Source of the DNA: Saccharicrinis sp050296935
Lineage (GTDB): Bacteria > Bacteroidota > Bacteroidia > Bacteroidales > Marinilabiliaceae
Assembly (NCBI GenBank): GCA_050296935.1
Contig: JBNKRV010000220.1
Location: 25,089 to 89,088, forward strand
Direction: 5' to 3'
DNA length: 64,000 nt
In this document: in pieces, positions 27,264-36,735 of the stretch
How positions within the stretch are numbered: position 1 is the first letter of the stretch
Layout: each line of letters begins with the position of its first letter
Notes under the pieces: generated by a model
What the model saw: only the letters and a program-made list of their open reading frames with translations
The model's database searches: none
Told to the model about the DNA's origin: nothing
Position numbers and translations under genes: made by a program

Positions 27264-27701
27264 TTAACAAGGAATTTTATCAATTCGATTTTGATGTCTA
27301 CCACCTTCAAAAGTTGTATTCATAAAAGCAGATACAATATCATATGCCACTTCAGTAGTTATAAATCTGGCAGGTAAGGAACATATGTTGGCATTATTAT
27401 GTGATCTTGCTAATTCAGAAATTTCTTTTGTCCAACATAAAGCAGCTCTAATTCCCTGATGTTTATTAACAGTCATATTAATCCCGTTTCCACTACCACA
27501 TACTGAAATTCCAAAATCAACTTTTCCATCTTCTACAGCTGTTGCTAACGGATGTGCATAATCTGCATAATCAGTACTTTCTTCTGAGTTTGTTCCAAAA
27601 TCCTGAACACTTAAACCTTGTTTTTCAAGATATGTCTTTAATAATTCTTTAAGAGTAAACCCTGCATGATCAGCAGCTAAACCTACAATTCTGTTATTCA
27701 T
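27264..27701 (-). CDS. rpiB: Ribose-5-phosphate isomerase B
   Basis: A 145-residue RpiB/LacAB protein interconverting ribose-5-phosphate and ribulose-5-phosphate. It has GLAADHAGFTLKE near the N-terminus, DFGTNSEESTDYADYAHPLA, and VCGSGNGINMTVNKHQGIRAALCW with the catalytic Cys in the ISVCGSGNG stretch. Length is standard. A strong promoter lies just upstream and the LutB gene follows in the same operon. Confidence 0.95.
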   Translation of the reverse strand: MNNRIVGLAADHAGFTLKELLKTYLEKQGLSVQDFGTNSEESTDYADYAHPLATAVEDGKVDFGISVCGSGNGINMTVNKHQGIRAALCWTKEISELARSHNNANICSLPARFITTEVAYDIVSAFMNTTFEGGRHQNRIDKIPC

Positions 27702-27711
27702 TTTTTTTTTT

Positions 27712-27743
27712 CAAAGATAGAAAGAAAAATATTGAACCTTCAA
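27712..27743 (-). promoter_or_regulatory. Promoter of rpiB-lutB
   Basis: On the minus strand TATCTTTG (plus 27712-27719) is a perfect -7 box, and TTG (plus 27741-27743) lies 21 bases upstream. This is the best-spaced -33/-7 pair in the window. Confidence 0.75.
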
Positions 27744-28236
27744 GCATTTATATCTTTACATGGTAAATAACGTTTATATAATATAAAGAACAGAAGAGTA
27801 ATTTATTATATATTATAAGGCTATATAATTGATATTCAAATAATACCATATTAAAAAGATGTATAGAAAATTTAGGCTTCTTAAGGATCATGTTGAAATA
27901 ATAAACAAGACTATAATGAAACGACCCACAAGCTACCTCTGGTGAATTGAATTGATACAGCGAGGTATATTGATTTGATGTTTATCTAGTAGATTTTCAT
28001 GAGTATATTCAGTAAAAAAAATAGATTTAGATTTAGATTCAGTTAATTAGTTGTTGATTCAATGTTAATAAATTGTGAACTGCGGAATTAAAAGTAATCG
28101 AAAATAAATTTGGAATTAATAAGCATTTGTATAAAACACTTCACTTTTCAAGTTTCAAGTAAATTACTAATTTATTAAAACCGATTTTCACACACTATTT
28201 TAACAGTTATAAACGTACTACAAACAATAATCTTAT

Positions 28237-28267
28237 TAAATTTGTGCGCTATTAACATCTTGTTAAT
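28237..28267 (+). promoter_or_regulatory. -7 box followed by a palindrome
   Basis: TAAATTTG (28237-28244) matches TAnnTTTG. ATTAACA-TCT-TGTTAAT (28251-28267) is a perfect 7-bp inverted repeat placed at the expected transcription start. It looks like an operator, but the regulator is unknown. Confidence 0.4.
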
Positions 28268-28358
28268 AAAGTAACATAGTATATTGATTTATAGACTTAA
28301 ACATTAAGTACAACTTGTTAATTATCTATTAATATCACTATAATCAATGTTTATAAGC

Positions 28359-28366
28359 TATATTTG
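28359..28366 (+). promoter_or_regulatory. -7 promoter box before nadA
   Basis: TATATTTG matches TAnnTTTG. Transcription would start near 28373, giving a leader of about 85 bases before nadA. The -33 element is not clear. Confidence 0.45.
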
Positions 28367-28456
28367 CAAGCATATTGATTTATATTTATAAACGTTACTA
28401 ACAGGATATAATCATTATCATATATTTTTAAAATTCTCTATTTATATATTATAATA

Positions 28457-29452
28457 ATGGAAGTAAAAGAAAGTTGGTTGAAAAAAGGTTTTGTGGATGA
28501 ACCCATTGAAAGTATAGAAAATATTGAAGAAGCATTTCATAAATTAAAAAAAGAGAAAAATGCCGTTTTGATGGCTCACTACTATCAGAACGATTCAATT
28601 CAAGACATTGCGGATTATGTTGGAGATAGTTTAGCACTGGCTCAATATGCTAAAGAAACTACTGCAGATATTATTATTTTGGCTGGCGTTCATTTCATGG
28701 GCGAAACTGCTAAGATTTTATCTCCGAATAAAACGGTTTTAGTACCGGATTTAAATGCAGGATGCAGTTTGGCTGATAGTTGCCCTCCTGATGATTTTGC
28801 TGATTTCTTAAAAGCATACCCTGATTATAAAGTAGTTACATATGTTAATACGTCAGCTGAAATTAAAGCTATGTCGGATATAGTTGTGACATCTACAAAT
28901 GCTAAAGCCATTGTTGACAGTTTTCCTGAGGATCAAAAATTAGTTTTTGGACCTGATAGGAATCTAGGAAATTATATTAACGGAATTACCGGTAGAAATA
29001 TGGTTTTGTGGGACGGTGCTTGTCATGTACACGAAAAATTTTCTCTTGAAAAAATTATAAAGCTTAAGGAAGAAAATCCCGATGCTAAAGTTTTAGCTCA
29101 TCCTGAATGTAAAAAGCCTTTGTTATTGGTTGCTGATCATATTGGGTCCACAGCATCACTTTTAAAGTATTCTAGTCAAGATAAAGGTAATAAGTATATC
29201 GTAGCTACAGAATCTGGTATATTGCATCAAATGCGGCTTAAAAGTCCAAATAAGGAGTTTATACCTGCACCACCCAATGACTCTACTTGTGCTTGTAATG
29301 ATTGCGAGTTTATGAGGCTTAACACCATGGAAAAATTATATAATGCTTTAAAATTTAATTGGCCAACAATAGATGTTGATGAAAATATTCGTGTTGAAGC
29401 TGTAAAACCAATTGAAAGAATGTTAAGTTTGTCAAAAGAACTTGGATTATAA
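28457..29452 (+). CDS. nadA: Quinolinate synthase
   Basis: A 331-residue enzyme that makes quinolinate from iminoaspartate and dihydroxyacetone phosphate in NAD synthesis. It has MAHYYQNDSIQDIADYVGDS, LNAGCSLADSC, VNTSAEIKAMSD and WDGACHVHEKF. The late CACNDCEFMRLNT block carries the third cluster Cys. The three Cys positions needed for its [4Fe-4S] cluster are therefore present. Length agrees with the family. nadB and nadC are not in the window. Confidence 0.96.
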   Translation: MEVKESWLKKGFVDEPIESIENIEEAFHKLKKEKNAVLMAHYYQNDSIQDIADYVGDSLALAQYAKETTADIIILAGVHFMGETAKILSPNKTVLVPDLNAGCSLADSCPPDDFADFLKAYPDYKVVTYVNTSAEIKAMSDIVVTSTNAKAIVDSFPEDQKLVFGPDRNLGNYINGITGRNMVLWDGACHVHEKFSLEKIIKLKEENPDAKVLAHPECKKPLLLVADHIGSTASLLKYSSQDKGNKYIVATESGILHQMRLKSPNKEFIPAPPNDSTCACNDCEFMRLNTMEKLYNALKFNWPTIDVDENIRVEAVKPIERMLSLSKELGL

Positions 29453-29522
29453 TTTATTGATATCCTTTTTTATAAAATTGAATTTTTTTTCTTTATTTGA
29501 ATTTCTTAATTTTTAATGCTAA

Positions 29523-29912
29523 ATGTTACATGATAGGCCTTTAAATATTTTACTTGTTGAAGATAATGTTTTAAATCAAAAACTTATTTTCCTGAATTTA
29601 AATAAATTGGGTTTTAAAATAGACATTGCAAATAATGGTAAAGAAGCTGTGGATATGGTTAAATTAAATCGGTATAATTTAATACTTATGGATTTAATGA
29701 TGCCTGTTATGGATGGACTTGAAGCTACTACCTTAATTCGTGAATACGAAAGTAATTTAGATTACAGTACAACTATTATTGGTTTAACGGCTAATACTTT
29801 TGATGCAGATAGAGAAAAATGCTTAGATCATGGTATGAATGAGTACATGACAAAACCATTTGATCTTACATTATTTAAATCTTTATTGTCTGAATTGGGT
29901 GTTGTAAAGTAA
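29523..29912 (+). CDS. Receiver-domain protein (single REC)
   Basis: A 129-residue lone receiver domain of the kind found in hybrid kinases. It has VEDN at 12-15, the phospho-acceptor Asp57 (ILMDLMMPVMDG), LTANTFDADREKCLDHGMNEYMTKPF with Lys in the KPF motif. It has no output domain. It sits between nadA and ruvB, with 8 bases to ruvB, so it may be an orphan partner of a histidine kinase elsewhere, such as that at 56543-59062. Confidence 0.87.
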   Translation: MLHDRPLNILLVEDNVLNQKLIFLNLNKLGFKIDIANNGKEAVDMVKLNRYNLILMDLMMPVMDGLEATTLIREYESNLDYSTTIIGLTANTFDADREKCLDHGMNEYMTKPFDLTLFKSLLSELGVVK

Positions 29913-29920
29913 TTTTTTGA

Positions 29921-30946
29921 ATGGAAGATAATTTCGATATACGTGAAGAAGGATATCAGAGTATTGACAATGAGGTTGATAATAAATTACGTCCTTTAAG
30001 TTTTGACGATTTTCAAGGTCAATATAAAATTGTAGAAAATTTAAAAATTTTTGTACAGGCAGCTTCAATGAGGAAAGAGGCTCTTGATCATGTTATATTA
30101 CACGGCCCACCAGGATTAGGAAAAACTACACTTTCCAATATAATTGCTAATGAACTTAATGTTGGGTTTAAATTAACCAGTGGACCTGTGTTAGATAAAC
30201 CTGGAGATTTAGCTGGGATACTTACTAATTTAGAGCCGAATGATGTTTTATTTATTGATGAAATTCATAGGCTTAGTCCTGTTGTTGAGGAATACCTTTA
30301 TTCTGCAATGGAGGACTATAGAATTGATATCGTAATAGATAAAGGTCCTGGTGCTCGTAGTATACAAATCGATTTAAATCCATTTACTTTAATTGGTGCA
30401 ACTACCCGTAGTGGATTATTAACCAGTCCTTTGAGAGCCCGTTTTGGTATTAACTGTCACCTTGAGTATTATGATACTGATATATTGTCAGGAATTGTCA
30501 ACAGATCTTCAGCAATTTTAGATACCAGTATTACCGGAGAAGCAAGTTATGAAATCGCCGGAAGAAGCAGAGGAACCCCCAGAATTGCTAATGCTTTACT
30601 TCGTCGTGTTAGAGATTTCGCTCAAGTTAAAGGTAATGGTTCAATAGATATTAGTATTGCTAAAATTGCTTTAGAAGCTTTAAATATTGATCAGCATGGC
30701 TTAGATGAAATGGATCATAAAATTTTATTAACTCTGATTGATAAATTTCAAGGCGGTCCTGTTGGTATTAGTACTATCGGTACTGCTATTGGCGAAGATA
30801 GTGGTACTATTGAAGAAGTATATGAACCTTTTCTTATTAAAGAAGGATTTATAAAACGAACTCCAAGGGGTAGAATGGCTACACCCTTAGCATATTCCCA
30901 TTTGGGTAAGGATAATACAAATCTGGAACAATTTTCATTATTTTAA
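29921..30946 (+). CDS. ruvB: Holliday junction branch migration helicase RuvB
   Basis: A 341-residue AAA+ motor. Walker A is HGPPGLGKTTLS, Walker B is LFIDEIHRL, and sensor-1/arginine-finger regions read LIGATTRSGLLTSPLRARFG. The winged-helix C-terminus ends FIKRTPRGRMATPLAYSHLG. Length is normal. It partners RuvA to migrate Holliday junctions. It follows the receiver gene by 8 bases and is followed after 10 bases by a flippase gene. Confidence 0.97.
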   Translation: MEDNFDIREEGYQSIDNEVDNKLRPLSFDDFQGQYKIVENLKIFVQAASMRKEALDHVILHGPPGLGKTTLSNIIANELNVGFKLTSGPVLDKPGDLAGILTNLEPNDVLFIDEIHRLSPVVEEYLYSAMEDYRIDIVIDKGPGARSIQIDLNPFTLIGATTRSGLLTSPLRARFGINCHLEYYDTDILSGIVNRSSAILDTSITGEASYEIAGRSRGTPRIANALLRRVRDFAQVKGNGSIDISIAKIALEALNIDQHGLDEMDHKILLTLIDKFQGGPVGISTIGTAIGEDSGTIEEVYEPFLIKEGFIKRTPRGRMATPLAYSHLGKDNTNLEQFSLF

Positions 30947-30956
30947 AATATACCTT

Positions 30957-32486
30957 TTGAGTAAAATTAGAGGCTTAGCCGGCGACACTATTATTTATGG
31001 TGGAGGTACTATTTTGGTGCGTTTATTAAATTGGTTATTAATGCCTTATTATATCCGGACAATGGATAGTGTACAATATGGTTATATAACTGAAATTTAT
31101 AGTTTTATTGCCATCCTGTTGGTATTGCTTACTTATGGATTCGAAACAAGTTTTTTTCGTTTTTCAAAAAATAAATCATATAAAAAAGTCTTTACAACCG
31201 GATTAACCAGTATCGTATCTACTAGTCTTTTATTTTTATTTATAGTATTCGTTGCTATTAATAATATTGACTCTTCAGAATTTAGCTTGTTGTATAAACG
31301 GTTAATTGTTATCGGTGGATGTGTAGTTAGTTTAGATGCAATTACGTCCATTATTTTTGCTAAGCTTCGTTTTCAAAGTAAAAGTATAAAGTTTGCTATT
31401 CTCAAATTTATTAATGTATTCATTCTTATTTTTTTCAATCTGTTTTTTTTATTATTTATTCCATATCTAAAAGAATATGATATTCTACATTCTACATCTT
31501 ATTTTAGATATGTATCTTGGTTTTATATTGCTGATTATGAGTCTGTTTATGTACTTATATCCAATTTGATTGCCTCAGTATGTGTTTTATTAGTATTAAT
31601 TCCTGAGATTATACAAGGAATTGACTCTGTTGATTTATCGTTACTTAAAAAAATGTTTAAATATTCATTTCCTATTTTAATTGTTGGAATAACCGGGATG
31701 ATTAATCAGAATATTGATAAAACGCTTATACCAAGACTAATTGGTGGAGAAGAAGGATATACAATGGTAGCCATCTATGGAGCTAATTTTAAAATTGGAA
31801 TTTTGATGGCTATGTTCACACAGTCATTCAGACTCGCCTTTGAACCTTTCTTTTTTAAGCATCATCAAACTACCAGTGATACTTCAGTATATTCTTCAAT
31901 ATTAACCTATTTTGTACTATTTGGTTTTCTGATTTTTTTGGGAGTTAGTTTATTTATCGATGTTATCAACTTACTATTGACTGAGGAATATATTCAAGGA
32001 AACGGAGTTATACCTATAATTTTATTATCACAGTTATTTAGTGGTATTTATTTTACACTTTCTGTATGGTATAAGGTTTCTGATAAAACTAAATATGGTG
32101 CCTACATGGGTATTACCGGAACAATTATTACTCTTGTTGGTAATATTTTATTGATCCCTATACTAGGGTATTATGGGTCAGCACTAAGTGGATTACTTTG
32201 TTTTATTCTAATGGTTTTAATGAGTGTTTACCTTGGCAGAAAACACTATTTTATTCATTATGAATGGAGAAAGATTATTAATTATTCTTTTTTAGTATTT
32301 GTACTATTTATTTCCGGATATTACATTTTGCCTCTTTTAATGAGCAAATGGTTAGTTGATTATGCCCTTTTATCTATAATAGTTAATTACTTTGTGCGTA
32401 TTGGCTTAATAATTGTATTTTTAGGGTTTGTTTTTAAATATGAGTATCCAAAATTAAGATTAAAAGTAAATGTCAGTAAAAATTAA
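30957..32486 (+). CDS. Polysaccharide flippase (MATE/Wzx-like)
   Basis: A 509-residue integral membrane protein with about 13-14 TM helices, typical of lipid-linked oligosaccharide flippases. It begins SKIRGLAGDTIIYGGGTILVRLLNW, and the second half carries FKYSFPILIVGITGMINQNIDKTLI. The start codon is TTG at 30957. It overlaps dut by 17 bases. Membership in the ruvB-dut-TPR-DUF4292 block points to a conserved housekeeping gene of Bacteroidota. Its exact lipid substrate is unknown. Confidence 0.9.
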   Translation: MSKIRGLAGDTIIYGGGTILVRLLNWLLMPYYIRTMDSVQYGYITEIYSFIAILLVLLTYGFETSFFRFSKNKSYKKVFTTGLTSIVSTSLLFLFIVFVAINNIDSSEFSLLYKRLIVIGGCVVSLDAITSIIFAKLRFQSKSIKFAILKFINVFILIFFNLFFLLFIPYLKEYDILHSTSYFRYVSWFYIADYESVYVLISNLIASVCVLLVLIPEIIQGIDSVDLSLLKKMFKYSFPILIVGITGMINQNIDKTLIPRLIGGEEGYTMVAIYGANFKIGILMAMFTQSFRLAFEPFFFKHHQTTSDTSVYSSILTYFVLFGFLIFLGVSLFIDVINLLLTEEYIQGNGVIPIILLSQLFSGIYFTLSVWYKVSDKTKYGAYMGITGTIITLVGNILLIPILGYYGSALSGLLCFILMVLMSVYLGRKHYFIHYEWRKIINYSFLVFVLFISGYYILPLLMSKWLVDYALLSIIVNYFVRIGLIIVFLGFVFKYEYPKLRLKVNVSKN

Positions 32487-32910
32487 AATAGTAAATAAGA
32501 GTAATAATAGCTTACCTGAATATAGTACACTGCTGTCTGCAGGGCTTGACTTAAGAGCTTTTTTAAGCGACGAAATTATTTTTAAACCGTTACAAAGAGT
32601 TCTTATACCTACCGGACTGTATATTGAATTACCTGAAGGATATGAAGCTCAAATAAGACCAAGAAGTGGACTTGCCTATAAACATGGCATCTCTGTTTTA
32701 AATAGTCCAGGAACAATAGATGCTGACTATAGAGGAGAAATTAAGGTTATTTTAGTTAATCTAAGTAATGATGATTTTGTGATTAAAAATGGTGAACGCA
32801 TTTGTCAAATGGTAATTGCAAAGCATGAGGTCGCTGATTTTGAATTAGTTGAAGTGTTGGATGATACAACACGAGGAGAAGGTGGTTTTGGTCATACAGG
32901 TAAAAATTAA
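32470..32910 (+). CDS. dut: dUTP diphosphatase
   Basis: A 146-residue trimeric dUTPase producing dUMP and pyrophosphate. All five motifs are visible: AGLDLRAF, RPRSGLAYKHG, NSPGTIDADYRGEI, GERICQMVI and the C-terminal RGEGGFGHTGKN. The start overlaps the flippase stop region by 17 bases, so translation is coupled. Confidence 0.96.
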   Translation: MSVKIKIVNKSNNSLPEYSTLLSAGLDLRAFLSDEIIFKPLQRVLIPTGLYIELPEGYEAQIRPRSGLAYKHGISVLNSPGTIDADYRGEIKVILVNLSNDDFVIKNGERICQMVIAKHEVADFELVEVLDDTTRGEGGFGHTGKN

Positions 32911-32920
32911 TAATCAGGTA

Positions 32921-34669
32921 ATGAAATTATTTCTATACAATATTATTTTATTAAGTTTTTTAGTCGGTTGTAAATCTGTAGAAAAGGTTAATACATCTTC
33001 AAACAGTTCTGCGTCAATTGCTAAAGTTGATTTGAGCTCTGCTGATCAGCGTAAATTTGACTATTTCTTTTATGAAGGTCAGCGATTTAAAATGCAGGGA
33101 CAGTTCGATAAAGCTAAGATGTATTTTCTTGAATGTTTAAAAATAGATTCATTAAGTAGTACGTGTTACTATGAACTAGCTAACCTTGAGATCGGTAAAC
33201 AGAATTATAAAGGGGCTCAATTATTGCTTGAAAATGCTGTAGAAATATCACCTGATAACAAGTGGTATTATATGCTATTAGGTGATTTGTACCAACAAAA
33301 TAAAAACCTGCCGAAATCTATTGAAATTTATGAATCGTTGGTTTCTAAATATCCTGATAATGAAGAGTATATTTATGTGTTGGCTCAACTTTACACAAAT
33401 AATAAACAGTTAGAAGAAGCTATTGCTGCCTATGATAAATTAGAAAAGAAAATAGGAATCAATGAAATGGTTTCTCTGGAAAAGCAAAAGTTATATCTTG
33501 ATCTGGGTAAAAAATCACAAGCTTATAAAGAAATAGAAAATCTGGTAAAGGAGAATCCTTACGATCCTAAATACTATGGTTATCTGGGTGATGTTTATAT
33601 GTATACTAATGACCTTAATAAAGCTGAAGAAAGTTATAAAAAGGTATTTGATTTGGATCCGGATAATGGATTAGGCTATTTTTCTCTGGCAAATGTTAGT
33701 TTACATAGGCAGGATACAACCCGTTTTTTCCAATATTATATAAAAGGTGTTGCTGATACTAATTTAGATATTGAAGTTAAAGTTAAACGTATCTTTCCAA
33801 TTTTGATGGATAATAACTTTAAGTCTTCGAAATATGTTAACGATATAGAAGCTCTTTTTAATCAACTTATAAGATCACATGTAGATGATCACAGAAGCTA
33901 TATTTATTATGCTAATTACTTACATACTATTAATAAGAATGAACAAGCATTATACTATTATCAGAAGAGTTTAGAGATTGATAATTCTGATCCTTCTGTA
34001 TGGCAGGAAATGCTTCTTTTAGAATTAAATAATCAGGATTTTGATTTAACATTGAAAGATTCAAATGAAGCTTTATTATTGTTTCCTGAGGTGCCTCTCT
34101 TTAGTTTAATAAATGGGATGGCTTATATGCAATTAAAGAATAATTCAAATGCCTTAAAGTCCTTTTTACAAGGATTGAAAAATGTAGGTGATAATGTAAA
34201 TTTAAAAGGTCAGTTTTATACTTATATGGGTGACGTTTATTATAGTTTAGATAGTGTTGATAAAGCATTCGATAGTTATGAAAGTGCGCTTAAAGTTGAT
34301 GAGAATAATATTGTTGTTTTAAATAACTATAGTTACTATTTATCTTTAGAGAATAACAATTTGTCTAAAGCTGAAAAAATGATTACTAAATGTGTGGAGT
34401 TGGAGCCTGGAAATGCAACTTATCTTGACACCTATGCGTGGGTACTCTTTAAAAGAGGACGATATTTTGAAGCTAAATATATAATTGAGCGTGCTATTGA
34501 TAATGGCGGTACAGAAAGTCAGGAAATAATTGAACATTACGGTGATATTTTATTTAAAAACGGTGATACTGTAAAAGCACTGGAACAATGGAATTTGTCA
34601 AAGAAATTAGGCAATAATTCTAGTATTTTATTGAAAAAGATTGAGTTAAAGGATTATGTTGAAGAGTAG
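32921..34669 (+). CDS. TPR-repeat lipoprotein
   Basis: About 582 residues from the ATG at 32921, chosen because it gives a good lipobox (LSFLVGC at about 9-15); a longer reading inside dut does not. The rest is a chain of tetratricopeptide repeats starting near DYFFYEGQRFKMQGQFDKAKMYF. At least ten TPR units can be counted by their paired helices. It is probably an outer-membrane- or periplasm-facing protein-binding scaffold. The end overlaps the DUF4292 gene by 14 bases. This order (dut, TPR, DUF4292, M23) is conserved in many Bacteroidota; function is unknown. Confidence 0.88.
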   Translation: MKLFLYNIILLSFLVGCKSVEKVNTSSNSSASIAKVDLSSADQRKFDYFFYEGQRFKMQGQFDKAKMYFLECLKIDSLSSTCYYELANLEIGKQNYKGAQLLLENAVEISPDNKWYYMLLGDLYQQNKNLPKSIEIYESLVSKYPDNEEYIYVLAQLYTNNKQLEEAIAAYDKLEKKIGINEMVSLEKQKLYLDLGKKSQAYKEIENLVKENPYDPKYYGYLGDVYMYTNDLNKAEESYKKVFDLDPDNGLGYFSLANVSLHRQDTTRFFQYYIKGVADTNLDIEVKVKRIFPILMDNNFKSSKYVNDIEALFNQLIRSHVDDHRSYIYYANYLHTINKNEQALYYYQKSLEIDNSDPSVWQEMLLLELNNQDFDLTLKDSNEALLLFPEVPLFSLINGMAYMQLKNNSNALKSFLQGLKNVGDNVNLKGQFYTYMGDVYYSLDSVDKAFDSYESALKVDENNIVVLNNYSYYLSLENNNLSKAEKMITKCVELEPGNATYLDTYAWVLFKRGRYFEAKYIIERAIDNGGTESQEIIEHYGDILFKNGDTVKALEQWNLSKKLGNNSSILLKKIELKDYVEE

Positions 34670-35489
34670 AGTTATTTTATTTATTTTGACGGTTCTTATA
34701 TTATCCGGATGTAAGACGGCTCAATCGTTAAAAGTTGGTAAAGTTACTAATATACCTGATGTTAAGTTACGAGGTCTGTTAAAAGATAATGAGTTACAAT
34801 TTGATAAGCTCTATCTAAAAAAGGTTAATTTCACTTTTGATAATGGAAAGGAAAAGAAATCCTTTAAAGGCAGTTTTGTTATAAAAAAGGATAGTGTAAT
34901 TATTGTTTCTATTTATGCTCCTATGGGTATTGAATTAATTCGTACTCAACTTTCAAAACATGAAGTTACTATTATAGATAAGCATAATAAAGTTGTAATG
35001 AGTACTGATTATGGCTATTTTAATCGCAATTTTGGTATAGATGTCGATTTTAGCATGCTTCAAGCAATTTTATCAAATACTTTATTTGTTTACCCTGCTG
35101 AAGAAAATTATTATGAAGAATTAAAAAAATATAAACATAACGTTAACTCTAATAGTTATTCTTTTAAATCATTAAAGGATAAGAAGTTATCTAGAATATC
35201 AAAAAGAAGAGCAAACGATTTAGTAATACATGAATTTGATATTTACCCTGAAATATTCAGGATTTTTAATGTTTTTATAAAGGACTTTTCCAGTAACCAG
35301 TCATTGGTAATTGATTATAAAAACTTTCAAAAATTTAATGATATTTTATTTCCTGAATATATTAATTTAAAGGGAGAAAGGGGTATTAATAAAGTTTTAG
35401 TAAGTTTAAAAATTAATTATATCGAAATTAATGACGGTGGTAGTCTGCATTTTAAAATTCCTTCATCTTATACCTTTAAAGACATTTAA
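34656..35489 (+). CDS. DUF4292 lipoprotein
   Basis: A 277-residue lipoprotein with lipobox LILSGC near residue 19. The rest is beta-rich with DKLYLKKVNFTFDNG, FKGSFVIKKDSVIIVSIYAPMGIELIRTQLS and a C-terminal LHFKIPSSYTFKDI. DUF4292 proteins look like LolA/LolB-type lipid or lipoprotein carriers. It begins inside the TPR gene and ends inside the M23 gene, so the three are translationally coupled. Confidence 0.82.
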   Translation: MLKSRVILFILTVLILSGCKTAQSLKVGKVTNIPDVKLRGLLKDNELQFDKLYLKKVNFTFDNGKEKKSFKGSFVIKKDSVIIVSIYAPMGIELIRTQLSKHEVTIIDKHNKVVMSTDYGYFNRNFGIDVDFSMLQAILSNTLFVYPAEENYYEELKKYKHNVNSNSYSFKSLKDKKLSRISKRRANDLVIHEFDIYPEIFRIFNVFIKDFSSNQSLVIDYKNFQKFNDILFPEYINLKGERGINKVLVSLKINYIEINDGGSLHFKIPSSYTFKDI

Positions 35490-36633
35490 TTTTACTATTT
35501 GTCTTTTGTTTTTTTTTAGTGTTTCATTTTCTCAAAATAGTGAAATTGATAAACTAAAAAATTTACGGACTCGTTATGCAAAGGAAATTAATAATGCTCA
35601 AAAGCTTCTTGAAAAAAAAGGTAAGTCTAAAATTAACTCTATAAATGATTTACAAATTTTAAATTCAAAAATTAACTCACAAGAGAATATTATAAATACC
35701 TATAAGCATGAAATTAGTGTTATAACCTCTATTATTGATTCTAATCAGGTTTTGGTTGATCATTTAAGCCAGGAAATAAAATTAATTAGGAAAGGGTATG
35801 AAAGGCTAATTTTAGAGGCAAATAAGCAAGTCAATTCTAATTTCAATGAGTTTATGCTCTTATTTAGTTCCAGTACCTTTAGCGAAGCTTATCGTAGGTT
35901 TACGTTGATGAAACAGTATAGTTCGTATAGGAAAAAGCAAGGATTAATTTTAATAGATACTAAAAATCAATATGACAGTATAATTACAATTAATCAGACT
36001 ATATTAAGTCAGAAAAAAGAATCATTTCAGAAATTAAATCAAGAGTTAGAAAATCTAAAACTTTCAATAAGTCAAAAGAAGTATTTTATCTCTGAATTAA
36101 GTAATGAAGAACGCAAGTTAAAAAGAGATATAAATAAAAAGAAAAAGCATTCTGAAGAACTTGAGCGAAGTATTGAAAAATTAATTCTTGAAACTAGTAA
36201 AAATAAAAGTAACTTTACTTTTAGTAACTTTAGTAAAGCTAAAGGAAAATTAAGTTGGCCAGTTCGTGGTGGAATTGTAACCAGTAATTTTGGTGAACAT
36301 AATCACGCCGTTTTAAAGGGCGTAAAAATAAAGAATAATGGTATTGATATTACAGTTAATAAAGATAACACAGTTAAAAGTGTATATGAAGGTACTGTAA
36401 GCCGCGTTATTGCTATCCCAGGGTATAATAAAGCGGTTATTATCAGACATGGTAAATACATTACAGTTTACGCTAATTTGGTTAATGTGTTTGTTAAAAG
36501 TGGAGATTTAATAAAAAGTTCTCAGGACATAGGTCAAATTTATGCTGAAGAAAATTCTAAGAACGGTATACTACATTTTGAGATATGGGAAGAGAGTAAA
36601 AAAATTGATCCAACTACATGGTTATTAAAGTAA
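35431..36633 (+). CDS. EnvC-like M23 peptidase-domain protein
   Basis: A 400-residue secreted protein with a long coiled coil (about 45-265) and a C-terminal M23/LytM domain (about 280-400; IVTSNFGEHNH, GIDITVNKDNTVKSVYEGTV, HGKYITVYANL). Catalytic His/Asp motifs are partly lost: HxxxD reads GIDI without His and the final HxH is LHFEIW, so it is probably an EnvC-type activator rather than an enzyme. The hydrophobic signal ends SVSFSQ. The ATG at 35431 overlaps the previous gene by 59 bases, an unusually long overlap. It would activate an amidase in cell separation. Confidence 0.85.
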   Translation: MTVVVCILKFLHLIPLKTFNFTICLLFFFSVSFSQNSEIDKLKNLRTRYAKEINNAQKLLEKKGKSKINSINDLQILNSKINSQENIINTYKHEISVITSIIDSNQVLVDHLSQEIKLIRKGYERLILEANKQVNSNFNEFMLLFSSSTFSEAYRRFTLMKQYSSYRKKQGLILIDTKNQYDSIITINQTILSQKKESFQKLNQELENLKLSISQKKYFISELSNEERKLKRDINKKKKHSEELERSIEKLILETSKNKSNFTFSNFSKAKGKLSWPVRGGIVTSNFGEHNHAVLKGVKIKNNGIDITVNKDNTVKSVYEGTVSRVIAIPGYNKAVIIRHGKYITVYANLVNVFVKSGDLIKSSQDIGQIYAEENSKNGILHFEIWEESKKIDPTTWLLK

Positions 36634-36735
36634 TTGTTTTTTTATCCATGTTATTGTTATTTTTTTTTCCTCTTTAGGTAACTATTTAAATTTTTTTTAG
36701 TATACGGTTAAAACATGAAGTAATTTAGCAGATAA

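Larger units (their letters stand above)
27744..28456. other. Long AT-rich intergenic region between rpiB and nadA
   Basis: About 700 bases without a gene. It contains two -7-like boxes pointing at nadA (28237-28244, 28359-28366), small inverted repeats (28251-28267, 28318-28332), a short direct repeat TTTAGA three times near 28022, and an inverted pair ACCTC/GAGGT near 27940-27970. No tRNA, ORF or cluster of DnaA boxes was found. It may include decayed sequence. Confidence 0.45.

Noticed and set aside
27702..28456. Possible oriC in the rpiB-nadA gap
   Set aside because: Only one near-match to a DnaA box (around 28183-28191) and no cluster; dnaA and dnaN are absent.
32849..32920. Upstream start of the TPR lipoprotein inside dut
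   Set aside because: The ATG at 32921 gives a proper lipoprotein signal; the longer version does not.
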